A stretch of 64,000 bases of DNA, taken from NCBI RefSeq assembly GCF_012349115.1, contig NZ_PQIG01000078.1:186001-250000 (forward strand). The letters run 5' to 3'. The notes beneath the pieces were generated by a model. It made no database searches, was not told the DNA's origin, and saw only the letters and a list, made by a program, of their open reading frames with translations. How positions within the stretch are numbered: the stretch's first letter is position 1; each line of letters opens with the position of its first letter. The position numbers and the translations under genes were made by a program. Positions 39,171-47,417 of this stretch are shown here, one piece after another. The DNA is from Rhizobium ruizarguesonis (GTDB lineage Bacteria > Pseudomonadota > Alphaproteobacteria > Rhizobiales > Rhizobiaceae).

Positions 39171-40963
39171 ACGATCCGCAATCTCAGGAGCCTGCCGGCA
39201 AACGGCACGCGCAGCCGGTAGATCTGTTCGGGCCAGGCCGATCTCAGCCGGGCGTCGTCCACGCCGATTTCGTCGATTTCGATCTCGCCGGCGCCCTCGA
39301 CGAAAATGCTGCCGAGGTCGGCCAGATCGATCCTGTCCGGGCTGACGGTCGGCGCCAGGCATGTCATCAGCGACAGGACCGCCGGCTTGCTCCCGTCATA
39401 GGTGTCAACGATCTCGACATCGCGGCCGCGCAGCATGGAAACGACGCGGCGGTAGCTGTGCAGCTGCGCTTCGGGGGGATAGGCGGCTGATATATCGAGC
39501 GATATGCGCGCGCTCCCTTCGTCGAACCTGACCTCGACGTCGCGCGCGCCAACAGCTTCGCCGGCCGACTGCATGACGCCTGCGAATGTCGGCAGGTTGT
39601 GGAAAGCCGACTGCATCGTCCATATCTCGTAGCGCCGCGCCGAAAAGGTCTTTGCGGTATAGGTCTCGACGCCGACGTCGATCAGGAACGGACGTCCGTT
39701 CTTGTAAAGCGTGACACTTCCGACATCGTTGTGATTGTGGCCCTCGCCGTTGTTGCCGCCCTTGACGGCAAGTGAAAACTGCTCGTCGCGGGCGATGAAC
39801 AGGCCGATGCCGGGATAGAAGATATCGCGCCGGGATGCAGGATGCGGCGGGGCGGCAGCGGAAGGCGTCGGGCCGGCCAGCAGTTCCTGCACGCGATACC
39901 AGAGGTTCCATTCCCCGGGCAGGTGCGGATTGTCGGACGCGGCCCTGTCGGCTGCCGCGAACTCAGCCAGCATCTCAGAGCCGACCGCCTGTCCGAACAG
40001 ATATTCCCGCGCGCTGCAGGGTTCGACCACCGCGGAGGAATCCGCGAAGTTGAAATAATAGCGGCCGGCCACATGCATATGGGCGATATATTCGGCCATG
40101 TTGCGGATCTTCGGCTGCTGCCAAAATCGGCCGAACAGGCCCGGTGCCACCCTGTCCAGGATGGTTAGAGCACCATGCAGGCAGAGCGCGGCGTGGCGGT
40201 AATAGAGCACGCCCTCCTCGCAGGCGCCGTCCTCGGCATAGTCCTTGAGGAAGGCGCCGAGGCTGCCAAGCGCCTTCTTGGCGACGGCGTGGCGCGTGGG
40301 CTGATCTGTTTTCAGGGAGAAGACCGTCAACAGGACGTTCTGGCTTATCCATGCCGTCCAGTTGTTCATCCGCTCCTCACCGCGGCCCATCCACCAGAAA
40401 TGCCGGCCGAGATAGGGCGAGAGGATGCGGATCTCGATCTCGCGCTCTACGCGTGCCGTAATCTCCGGGCTGATGCCGTCGAGCTCGTCGCGAAGCAATG
40501 CGACGATGGTGGCAAGCAGCGCGGCCGTTTCGGCGGCGAAGAGATCGACGACAGGCTGCGAATTGTCGGGAAGCGGCAGGCGCGCACCGCTTCGTTCATA
40601 GGCGTTATGCGCCGGAAGCTGCCAGCCGCTCTCCTCCGCGATCAGGAAGATGCCATCGACGATCTTCGGCAGGAACCGCGCCCCGCCTTCGATGAGTTCG
40701 CCGAGCACCAGATTGTTGAGCATCCGCCGCCGCGTGAAATACAGCTCCTCGAAGCGCGCGCGGTTGCCCGTTGCGGTGAACTCCCGGTAATCCGAGGCCG
40801 CAATCAGCGGCCAGGCGCGCGCAAGCGTCTCTTCGGCCTCGCCAATGACCAGCTCCCGTACCGCTTGCGGCACAGCGCTCCATCTGGCGCGATCGGAGCA
40901 GACCGCCCCGGGCGTGAAATCGCCCAGCACATCCGGCAGTTCCCCTGAAATCTCGCTGAACAT
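39167..40963 (-). CDS. Heparinase II/III-family polysaccharide lyase-like protein, cytoplasmic
   Basis: A 598-residue protein. An N-terminal (alpha/alpha)-toroid (about 60-370; rich in Trp/Tyr/His, e.g. NNWTAWISQNVLL, GVLYYRHAALCLHGAL) is followed by a beta-sandwich domain with the Hepar_II_III signature NNGEGHNHNDVGSVTLYKNG near residue 412, where the family's catalytic/metal His lies. There is no signal peptide (MFSEISGELPDVLGD), so cleavage would occur in the cytoplasm on imported uronate-containing oligosaccharides, leaving unsaturated ends for the GH88 enzyme encoded divergently. Substrate (glycosaminoglycan-like, alginate-like or bacterial acidic EPS) is not readable. Confidence 0.88.
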   Translation of the reverse strand: MFSEISGELPDVLGDFTPGAVCSDRARWSAVPQAVRELVIGEAEETLARAWPLIAASDYREFTATGNRARFEELYFTRRRMLNNLVLGELIEGGARFLPKIVDGIFLIAEESGWQLPAHNAYERSGARLPLPDNSQPVVDLFAAETAALLATIVALLRDELDGISPEITARVEREIEIRILSPYLGRHFWWMGRGEERMNNWTAWISQNVLLTVFSLKTDQPTRHAVAKKALGSLGAFLKDYAEDGACEEGVLYYRHAALCLHGALTILDRVAPGLFGRFWQQPKIRNMAEYIAHMHVAGRYYFNFADSSAVVEPCSAREYLFGQAVGSEMLAEFAAADRAASDNPHLPGEWNLWYRVQELLAGPTPSAAAPPHPASRRDIFYPGIGLFIARDEQFSLAVKGGNNGEGHNHNDVGSVTLYKNGRPFLIDVGVETYTAKTFSARRYEIWTMQSAFHNLPTFAGVMQSAGEAVGARDVEVRFDEGSARISLDISAAYPPEAQLHSYRRVVSMLRGRDVEIVDTYDGSKPAVLSLMTCLAPTVSPDRIDLADLGSIFVEGAGEIEIDEIGVDDARLRSAWPEQIYRLRVPFAGRLLRLRIV

Positions 40964-41018
40964 GTCCCTCCCCGTACCGGAAAAGCATCGATGGGCGTTT
41001 GGTCTGCATGCTCACCTA

Positions 41019-41055
41019 TCATATGTATTTTGCGCTTTCCATAAAATTCGTATGA
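41019..41055. promoter_or_regulatory. Imperfect inverted repeat in the divergent lyase/permease promoter region
   Basis: TCATATGTATTTT (41019-41031) and AAAATTCGTATGA (41043-41055) are reverse complements at 11 of 13 positions, with an 11-base spacer. This is the only notable symmetry in the 160 bases between the divergent lyase and permease genes, so it may be the operator of the locus. No regulator gene is adjacent. Confidence 0.4.
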
Positions 41056-41124
41056 CCTGTTCAGAACTTGTTTGACCAATACCGGATATGTGCTATGTCG
41101 TTGCGGGAGGAAGAGGAGGCATCG

Positions 41125-42081
41125 GTGTCCCTATCGAATTCGGTCATCACGACGGATGGCGCTCTGGCAACCTCCGGCCGGAAGGTCGCGGTCCTGTCGA
41201 AGCGCCAGCGCAGGATCCGCAACGCGCTCGTCGCCTATTCCTTCATCGCGCCGAATTTCATCGGCTTTGCCGTCTTCACGCTCGGCCCGATCCTGTTCGC
41301 CTTCGTGCTCGCCTTCATGCATTGGGACGGCTCGAATGCGATCACATTCGCCGGGCTGGATAATTTCTGGCGACTTTTCGAGGACAAGGCCTTTATCGCG
41401 GCGTTCTGGAACACGGTGATCTATACGGTCGCCTCCGTGCCGGCGACGCTTATCTGCGCGCTCGGCCTCGCCGTTCTCCTCAACCAGAAGATTGCGGGGC
41501 GCGACTTCTTCCGCACGGCGATGTTCTTCCCCTATGTCGCCTCGCTGGTGGCCGTCGCAGTCGTCTGGAACATGATCTTCAATCCCGAGATGGGACCGGT
41601 GAACATGATCCTCTACACGCTCGGCCTTGATCCCAAGAACATGCCGGGATGGGCGGCGGATCGCCACTGGGCGATGGTGACAGTGATCCTCTTCGGCATC
41701 TGGAAGAACATGGGCTATTACATGGTCATCTATCTGGCCGGCCTGCAGGGCATCAATTCGGAGCTCTATGAAGCTGCCGATCTCGACGGCGCCAATTCCT
41801 GGCAGAAGTTTATCCATGTCACCGTGCCGCAGCTCGGGCCGACGACCTTCTTCGTGACCGTCATGCTGACGATCCAGTCCTTCAAGGTGTTCGACCAGAT
41901 CTACATGATCACCCAGGGCGGGCCCGGCACTTCGACGCTCGTCCTCGTCTACCACATCTACAACGAGGCCTTCATTTCCTGGGATCTCGGCTATTCCAGC
42001 ATGGTTGCGCTGGTTCTGTTCTTCCTCGTTCTCGCGGTCACCGTCTTCCAGTTCCGCCGCCAGAGGGAGGACGGCGAATGA
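41125..42081 (+). CDS. Sugar ABC transporter permease, MalF type (uronate locus)
   Basis: A 318-residue CUT1 permease. I take the GTG at 41125 because AGGAGG lies exactly five bases upstream; in-frame ATG 41095 and TTG 41068 are alternatives. TM1 is LVAYSFIAPNFIGFAVFTLGPI (about 35-58), and the EAA loop is LYEAADLDGANSWQKFIHVT. The stop overlaps the MalG-type start (ATGA). Confidence 0.92.
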   Translation: MSLSNSVITTDGALATSGRKVAVLSKRQRRIRNALVAYSFIAPNFIGFAVFTLGPILFAFVLAFMHWDGSNAITFAGLDNFWRLFEDKAFIAAFWNTVIYTVASVPATLICALGLAVLLNQKIAGRDFFRTAMFFPYVASLVAVAVVWNMIFNPEMGPVNMILYTLGLDPKNMPGWAADRHWAMVTVILFGIWKNMGYYMVIYLAGLQGINSELYEAADLDGANSWQKFIHVTVPQLGPTTFFVTVMLTIQSFKVFDQIYMITQGGPGTSTLVLVYHIYNEAFISWDLGYSSMVALVLFFLVLAVTVFQFRRQREDGE

Positions 42082-42914
42082 GGATTGCAGGACGCAAGGT
42101 AACCGTCAGATCGGTCGCGATCTACGCCATCGTCATCGCCGTCACGCTCATCATGCTGATGCCCTTTGCCTGGATGCTTTCGGCATCGCTGAAGCTCAGC
42201 CGCGACGTCTTCGCTTTTCCGATCGAGTGGATACCGTCCGAGCCGCAATGGCATAACTACGTCGATATCTGGACGAAAATCCCGCTTTCGCTCTTCATCT
42301 ACAACACGTCGAAGCTGACGATCATCGTCACGCTGCTGCAGCTTTTGACTTCCAGCTTTGCGGCTTACGCCTTCGCCAAGCTGAATTTCCCCTACAAGAA
42401 CACCTTGTTCCTCGGCTACATCGCCACCATCGCCATGCCCTGGCAGGTCTATATGGTGCCGCAATTCCTGCTGATGCGCGAATTCGGCCTCAACAACACC
42501 CATCTGGCGCTGATCTGCCTGCAGGCCTTCACCGCCTTCGGTGTCTTCCTGATGCGACAATTCTACATGTCGATCCCGACCGAGCTCTGCGAGGCAGCCC
42601 GCATCGACGGCATGAACGAGTACCAGATCTGGGCGCGCATCATGCTGCCGCTGTCCAAGCCCGCGCTCTCGACGCTGACGATCTTCACCTTCGTCACCAC
42701 CTGGAACGATTTTCTCGGGCCGATGATCTACCTGACCAAGACCGAGCTGAAGACCGTCCAGATCGGCCTGCGCATGTTCATCTCGCAATATTCGGCCGAA
42801 TACGGGCTGATCATGGCAGCCTCCGTCGTCGCCCTCATTCCGGTTCTCGTCGTCTTCCTCTCTCTCCAGCGTTTCTTCGTCGAGGGCATCGCCTCGACGG
42901 GACTGAAGGGTTAA
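42078..42914 (+). CDS. Sugar ABC transporter permease, MalG type (uronate locus)
   Basis: A 278-residue CUT1 permease overlapping the preceding gene by four bases. TM1 is about 12-32 (VAIYAIVIAVTLIMLMPFAWM); the EAA loop is CEAARIDGMNEYQIWARIML; the C-terminus ends GIASTGLKG. It is followed four bases later by the GH88 gene, so the operon is tightly packed. Confidence 0.93.
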   Translation: MRIAGRKVTVRSVAIYAIVIAVTLIMLMPFAWMLSASLKLSRDVFAFPIEWIPSEPQWHNYVDIWTKIPLSLFIYNTSKLTIIVTLLQLLTSSFAAYAFAKLNFPYKNTLFLGYIATIAMPWQVYMVPQFLLMREFGLNNTHLALICLQAFTAFGVFLMRQFYMSIPTELCEAARIDGMNEYQIWARIMLPLSKPALSTLTIFTFVTTWNDFLGPMIYLTKTELKTVQIGLRMFISQYSAEYGLIMAASVVALIPVLVVFLSLQRFFVEGIASTGLKG

Positions 42915-42918
42915 ATCC

Positions 42919-44091
42919 ATGAACGCCGTCTCGTCCGTCGCCCCGCAGCCGATAACCGACCAGGAGGTCAAAGCCGCTCTCGATCTTGCCGTCGAGCAGA
43001 TCAGGCGTAACCTTCCCGTCTTCACCCATGCCTCGCAGAACCATTCGAGTGTCGGAAATTTCTATCCTGCGGTGGCGAACGACCAATGGACCGCAGGTTT
43101 CTGGCCCGGTGAGCTATGGCTCGCTTTCGAGCATAGCGGCGAGGCGGTTTTCCGGCATGCCGCGCAGGTCCAGGTCCAGTCGTTTCTGCATCGGATCGTG
43201 AACCGCATCGAGACGGACCATCACGACATGGGCTTTCTCTATTCGCCCTCCTGCATTGCCGCCTGGAAGCTCGTCGGAGACGAGGATGGCCGCAAGGCCG
43301 CCATCCTGGCCGCCGACCAGCTGATCGAGCGTTTCCAACCCATCGGCCAGTTCATTCAGGCCTGGGGCCGCAAGGGGGTGGCGGAAGAATACCGCTACAT
43401 CATCGACTGCCTGCTGAACCTGCCGCTTCTCTACTGGGCGAGCCGCGAAACCGGCGATCCGAAATACCGCGAGATCGCGCTCATTCACGCCCGCACCACG
43501 CTTGCCAACTCGGTTCGGCCGGACGATTCCACCTATCACACCTTCTATATGGACCCGGTCACCGGAGCGCCGGTGCGCGGCGCCACCAAACAGGGCTACA
43601 AAGACGATAGCGCCTGGGCGCGCGGACAGGCCTGGGCAATCGCTGGCATGGCGCTCTCCTATCGCTATGAGCGGATCGAGGAATATCGCCAAACCTTCGA
43701 CCGGCTGCTCGCCTTCTATCTCAACCGGCTGCCGGCCGACATGGTGCCCTATTGGGATCTCGTCTTTTCGGACGGCGATGGCGAGCCGCGCGACAGCTCG
43801 TCGGCGTCGATCGCCGCCTGCGGCCTTCTGGAGATGGCCGATCTCGTCGAGCCGGAACCGGCCGCACGTTATCGCACGCTGGCACGCCGCATGATGAAGA
43901 GCCTTGCGGATCATTATGCGGTCAAGGATCCCACCGTCTCCAACGGCCTGGTGCTGCACGCCACCTATTCGAAGAAATCGCCGTTCAACACCTGCCGCGG
44001 TGAGGGTGTCGATGAATGCGTCTCCTGGGGAGATTATTATTACATGGAAGCTTTGACGCGTCTTTCGCGCAGCTGGTCTTCCTATTGGTGA
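42919..44091 (+). CDS. GH88 unsaturated glucuronyl hydrolase
   Basis: A 390-residue (alpha/alpha)6 enzyme that hydrates the double bond of delta-4,5-unsaturated uronyl residues at the non-reducing end of lyase products. The two family carboxylates are visible as Asp103 (HHDMGFLYSPS) and Asp163 (YRYIIDCLLNLPLLYWA), spaced 60 residues apart as Asp88/Asp149 are in the Bacillus GL1 enzyme. Other matches are DDSAWARGQAWAIAGMALSY and VSWGDYYYMEAL near the C-terminus. There is no signal peptide. It sits between permease and ATPase genes, which strongly links the importer to unsaturated uronate oligosaccharides. Confidence 0.94.
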   Translation: MNAVSSVAPQPITDQEVKAALDLAVEQIRRNLPVFTHASQNHSSVGNFYPAVANDQWTAGFWPGELWLAFEHSGEAVFRHAAQVQVQSFLHRIVNRIETDHHDMGFLYSPSCIAAWKLVGDEDGRKAAILAADQLIERFQPIGQFIQAWGRKGVAEEYRYIIDCLLNLPLLYWASRETGDPKYREIALIHARTTLANSVRPDDSTYHTFYMDPVTGAPVRGATKQGYKDDSAWARGQAWAIAGMALSYRYERIEEYRQTFDRLLAFYLNRLPADMVPYWDLVFSDGDGEPRDSSSASIAACGLLEMADLVEPEPAARYRTLARRMMKSLADHYAVKDPTVSNGLVLHATYSKKSPFNTCRGEGVDECVSWGDYYYMEALTRLSRSWSSYW

Positions 44092-44106
44092 ATTCAGGAG
44101 AACCCG

Positions 44107-45216
44107 ATGGCCAGCATTTCGCTTAAAGAGCTGAACAAGAGCTACGGTGCGCTCACCGTTGTCCACGACATCGACCTCGAGATCGCAGACAAGGAATTCA
44201 TCATTCTGGTCGGCCCGTCGGGCTGCGGCAAATCGACGACGCTGCGGATGATCGCCGGCCTCGAGGAAATATCGGGAGGAGAGCTCAAGATCGGCGGCGA
44301 CATCATGAACGACGTCCCTTCCAAGGATCGGGATATCGCCATGGTTTTCCAGAATTACGCGCTCTATCCGCATATGACCGTCTACAAGAACATGGCGTTC
44401 GGCCTGCAGCCCAGGAAGGTATCGCGCGACTTCATCGATGCCCAGGTGCAGGACGCCGCCAAGATCCTCGACATCTCTCATCTCCTGAACCGCAAGCCGA
44501 AGGCGCTTTCGGGCGGGCAGCGCCAGCGCGTCGCGCTCGGTCGCGCCATGGTGCGCAATCCGGCGGTCTTCCTTCTCGACGAGCCGCTTTCCAATCTCGA
44601 CGCCAAGCTGCGCGGCACGATGCGCTCGGAAATCACCAAGCTGCACAAGCGCCTCAACGCCACCTTCATATACGTCACTCACGATCAGGTGGAGGCCATG
44701 ACCATGGCGGACCGGATCGTCGTCATGAAGGACGGGCATATCCAGCAGGTGGATACGCCGCAGAACCTCTATGACCGCCCCGTCAACATGTTCGTCGCCG
44801 GTTTCATCGGCGCGCCGCAGATGAACATGCTGCCCTCGACCATTCTGCGCCGGGGCGATGGCTTCGTCGCCGTCTTCGACGGCCGGGAACTGCCGCTGCC
44901 TGCCCATTTCGACAAGAGCAGGATCGCGCCCTACCAGGGCCGCGAACTGGTGCTCGGCATCCGTCCGGAAAATTTCCACGAACTGCCGCCGGCTGATATC
45001 GCACCGGAGAACCTGGCGCCCCTCAAGGCGATTGTCGAACTTGCCGAACCGATGGGCTCGGAAGTGCACCTGAACATGGTGGCAGGCGGTCGCAATCTCA
45101 TCGCCCGCGTCTCGCCACGCTACCGGCCCGATATCGGCGAAGAGGCGACGCTGGTTGCCGATATGACCAATGCGCAGCTGTTCGACACGGAAACGGAACG
45201 CTCGATTCTATACTGA
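44107..45216 (+). CDS. Sugar ABC transporter ATP-binding protein (MalK/UgpC type, uronate locus)
   Basis: A 369-residue ATPase with Walker A GPSGCGKST (about 36-44), Q-loop VFQNYALYPHMTV, signature LSGGQRQRVALGRA, Walker B VFLLDEPLSNLDA, switch His in YVTHDQVEAMTMAD, and a C-terminal TOBE-type domain with GIRPENFHELP. AGGAG is found ahead of the ATG. A second candidate for energising the ATPase-less fucoside importer. Confidence 0.95.
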   Translation: MASISLKELNKSYGALTVVHDIDLEIADKEFIILVGPSGCGKSTTLRMIAGLEEISGGELKIGGDIMNDVPSKDRDIAMVFQNYALYPHMTVYKNMAFGLQPRKVSRDFIDAQVQDAAKILDISHLLNRKPKALSGGQRQRVALGRAMVRNPAVFLLDEPLSNLDAKLRGTMRSEITKLHKRLNATFIYVTHDQVEAMTMADRIVVMKDGHIQQVDTPQNLYDRPVNMFVAGFIGAPQMNMLPSTILRRGDGFVAVFDGRELPLPAHFDKSRIAPYQGRELVLGIRPENFHELPPADIAPENLAPLKAIVELAEPMGSEVHLNMVAGGRNLIARVSPRYRPDIGEEATLVADMTNAQLFDTETERSILY

Positions 45217-45236
45217 GGCGCCTGCGGGAGACGGCT

Positions 45237-46025
45237 ATGCAGTGGTTGCGGGACATGTGGACGAGGGAGGGGCCGGGCATTCCGAAGGATGCTCCGAAGA
45301 GGACCGGCCTTGCTTTGTTCGCCGAGATCCTCGTCCGCGAGTGGTGGGAGATGGTCAAGCTGAACTTCCTCTTCATCCTGGCCGGCCTCTTCGTCGTGAC
45401 GCTGCCGGCAGCGCTCGCCGCCATGGCCCGGGTCTCGGTGGCTCTCGTGGAAGACCGCAACACCTATCTGCTGCGGGACTTCACAGAGGCCTTTCTGCGC
45501 TACTTCTGGCGCGCCACCGCCTGGGGGCTGGCTTTGGCGGTCGCTCTCGCCGTCTGCATCCATGCGATCGCAACCTATGGCGCCGGCGCGCGGGACAATC
45601 TGTTGCTGAGCGCACCGCTGACGGTCGCGCTCGTCGCCACCGCCTTCGTCGCGGTCCTCGCCTGCCATCTCGTCATTCTGATGGTGATGCGCGATCTGCC
45701 GGCTCTCCAACTGCTGCGCCTCGCCGCCCTCGCCTCCGTCGTCCGCCCTTTCCCGGCGCTCGCGGCGCTCGCCTTTACCGCCGGCCTATGGCTGGCGCAC
45801 ATCCTCTTCTATCCGGTTTCGGTGTTCATGCCGGCAACCTTCAATTTTTCACTCGGAATGTTCGCCGTCGCATTCGGCGTCCATCGGACGGCGGTGATGG
45901 TTCTGGAGCAATTCCAGCAAAAGTGCGCAGCGGTTTTGCGTCCTGAATTGCGCGAAAACCAAAAGAGACACCTGCCAAACGCAACACAGCCGCACCGCGA
46001 ACCACATAGACGAGACGCTTCATAA
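45237..46025 (+). CDS. DUF624 (YesL-like) integral membrane protein
   Basis: A 262-residue protein with about five TM segments (first LNFLFILAGLFVVTLPAALAAM near 43-64). The N-terminus (EILVREWWEMVKLNFLF) matches the W-x-L-x-K-x-N start of DUF624 proteins such as YesL, which occur in rhamnogalacturonan and other sugar ABC operons of Bacillus. The role of the family is unknown, possibly transporter-associated. It follows the ATPase by 20 bases and precedes the binding-protein gene by 40 bases. Confidence 0.85.
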   Translation: MQWLRDMWTREGPGIPKDAPKRTGLALFAEILVREWWEMVKLNFLFILAGLFVVTLPAALAAMARVSVALVEDRNTYLLRDFTEAFLRYFWRATAWGLALAVALAVCIHAIATYGAGARDNLLLSAPLTVALVATAFVAVLACHLVILMVMRDLPALQLLRLAALASVVRPFPALAALAFTAGLWLAHILFYPVSVFMPATFNFSLGMFAVAFGVHRTAVMVLEQFQQKCAAVLRPELRENQKRHLPNATQPHREPHRRDAS

Positions 46026-46065
46026 AATAACTGATCCAGAGATGATCCAGGGAAGGAGAACGGGA

Positions 46066-47340
46066 ATGTATTTGGATAAATTCGGGGGGACGGTGAAACT
46101 TGCCGTGGCAGGTTTCACCTTGGCGGCGATGACGGCCGGGGCAGCGTTTGCCCAGGACGCCGTGACGCTCAAATGGGCTTTGTGGGATTGGGACAAGACC
46201 GCCTATTACAAGCCGCTGATCGAGGCCTATCAGGCCAAGCATCCCAACGTGAAGTTCGAGCCGATGGATCTCGGCTCGCAAGACTACCAGCAGATGATCT
46301 CAACGCAGCTGACCGGCGGCTCCAAGGACATCGACATCGTCACCATCAAGGATGTGCCGGGCTACACCAATCTGGTGCGCGCCGGCAACATCGCCGATCT
46401 CAGCGGCTTCGTGAAGGATCAGAAAATCGACCCGGCTCCCTATGGCGGCCTGATCGATGAACTGACCATCGACGGCAAAGTCTACTCCCTGCCGTTCCGG
46501 TCCGACTTCTGGGTCGTCTATTACAACAAGGATATATTCGACAAGGCAGGCGTCCCCTACCCCACCAATGACATGACCTGGGCGCAGTTCGACGCGACCG
46601 CCGAGAAGCTTTCGGGCGGCATGGGCACCAACAAGACCTACGGCGCGCTTCTGCACACCTGGCGGTCGACCGTTCAGCTGCCCGCCATCCTCGACGGAAA
46701 ACACACGCTTGTCGATGGCGACTACGGCTTCCTGAAGCCCTGGTACGAGAGGGCGCTGACCCTGCAGAAGGATGGCGCGATTCCCTCCTATGCCTTCCTG
46801 AAGACGTCGAACACACATTATTCGGCGCTCTTCTTCAATGGCACGATCGGCATGCTGCCGATGGGAACCTGGTTCGTCGGCACCCAGATCACCAAGGTGA
46901 AATCGGGTGAATCGAAGAGCAAGAACTGGGGCATCGTCAAGTTCCCGCATCCCGACGGTGTGGCAACCGGCACGACCGCTGCGCAGATCTCGGGCCTGGC
47001 GGTCAACGCCAATTCCGTTCACAAGGAGGCCGCGCTCGATTTCATCAAGTTCGTCACCGGTCCTGAGGGCGCAGCAGTCATCGCCTCGACGGGCACCTTC
47101 CCTGCGCTCAAGACGGATGACGTCAGCGCCAAGATCGCGGCAACACCCGGCTTTCCTGAGGATGCGGCCAGCAAGGAGGCGCTGAAGCCGTCGAAAACCT
47201 ACCTGGAGATGGCGGTCAACCCGAACGCCGCCAAGATCGAGGTCGTGCTCAACCGTGCGCATGACGCGATCATGACCGACAGCACCTCCGTCGATGACGG
47301 GCTGAAGGAAATGACTGAAGGCGTGAAGGCCATCAAGTAA
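46066..47340 (+). CDS. Sugar ABC transporter substrate-binding protein (uronate locus)
   Basis: A 424-residue SBP_bac_1 protein. ATG 46066 has AAGGAG nine bases upstream and gives a signal peptide MYLDKFGGTVKLAVAGFTLA...GAAFA. The mature protein begins QDAVTLKWALWDWDKTAYYK and includes the DFWVVYYNKDIFDKAGVPYP segment usual in this family. It lies downstream of the permease-GH88-ATPase-DUF624 genes and probably binds unsaturated uronate-containing oligosaccharides. Confidence 0.93.
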   Translation: MYLDKFGGTVKLAVAGFTLAAMTAGAAFAQDAVTLKWALWDWDKTAYYKPLIEAYQAKHPNVKFEPMDLGSQDYQQMISTQLTGGSKDIDIVTIKDVPGYTNLVRAGNIADLSGFVKDQKIDPAPYGGLIDELTIDGKVYSLPFRSDFWVVYYNKDIFDKAGVPYPTNDMTWAQFDATAEKLSGGMGTNKTYGALLHTWRSTVQLPAILDGKHTLVDGDYGFLKPWYERALTLQKDGAIPSYAFLKTSNTHYSALFFNGTIGMLPMGTWFVGTQITKVKSGESKSKNWGIVKFPHPDGVATGTTAAQISGLAVNANSVHKEAALDFIKFVTGPEGAAVIASTGTFPALKTDDVSAKIAATPGFPEDAASKEALKPSKTYLEMAVNPNAAKIEVVLNRAHDAIMTDSTSVDDGLKEMTEGVKAIK

Positions 47341-47358
47341 GCGTCCAGAAATGTCGAA

Positions 47359-47396
47359 GGCCGCGAGCAATATCTGCCCGCGGCCGATCCTGTTTT
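47359..47396 (+). terminator. Terminator-like hairpin between binding-protein and DUF2264 genes
   Basis: Stem GGCCGCG / CGCGGCC (47359-47365, 47379-47385) with a 13-base loop, then GATCCTGTTTTT. It may reduce read-through into the DUF2264 gene or protect the upstream message. Confidence 0.55.
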
Positions 47397-47417
47397 TCAT
47401 GAATTTCGAGCCTGACA

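Noticed and set aside
43114..45069. 651-residue minus-strand open frame
   Set aside because: Antisense to the GH88 and ATPase genes, whose motifs are unambiguous.
46032..46053. Tandem TGATCCAG repeat before the uronate-locus binding-protein gene
   Set aside because: Only two short copies next to a ribosome-binding site; too little to call an operator.
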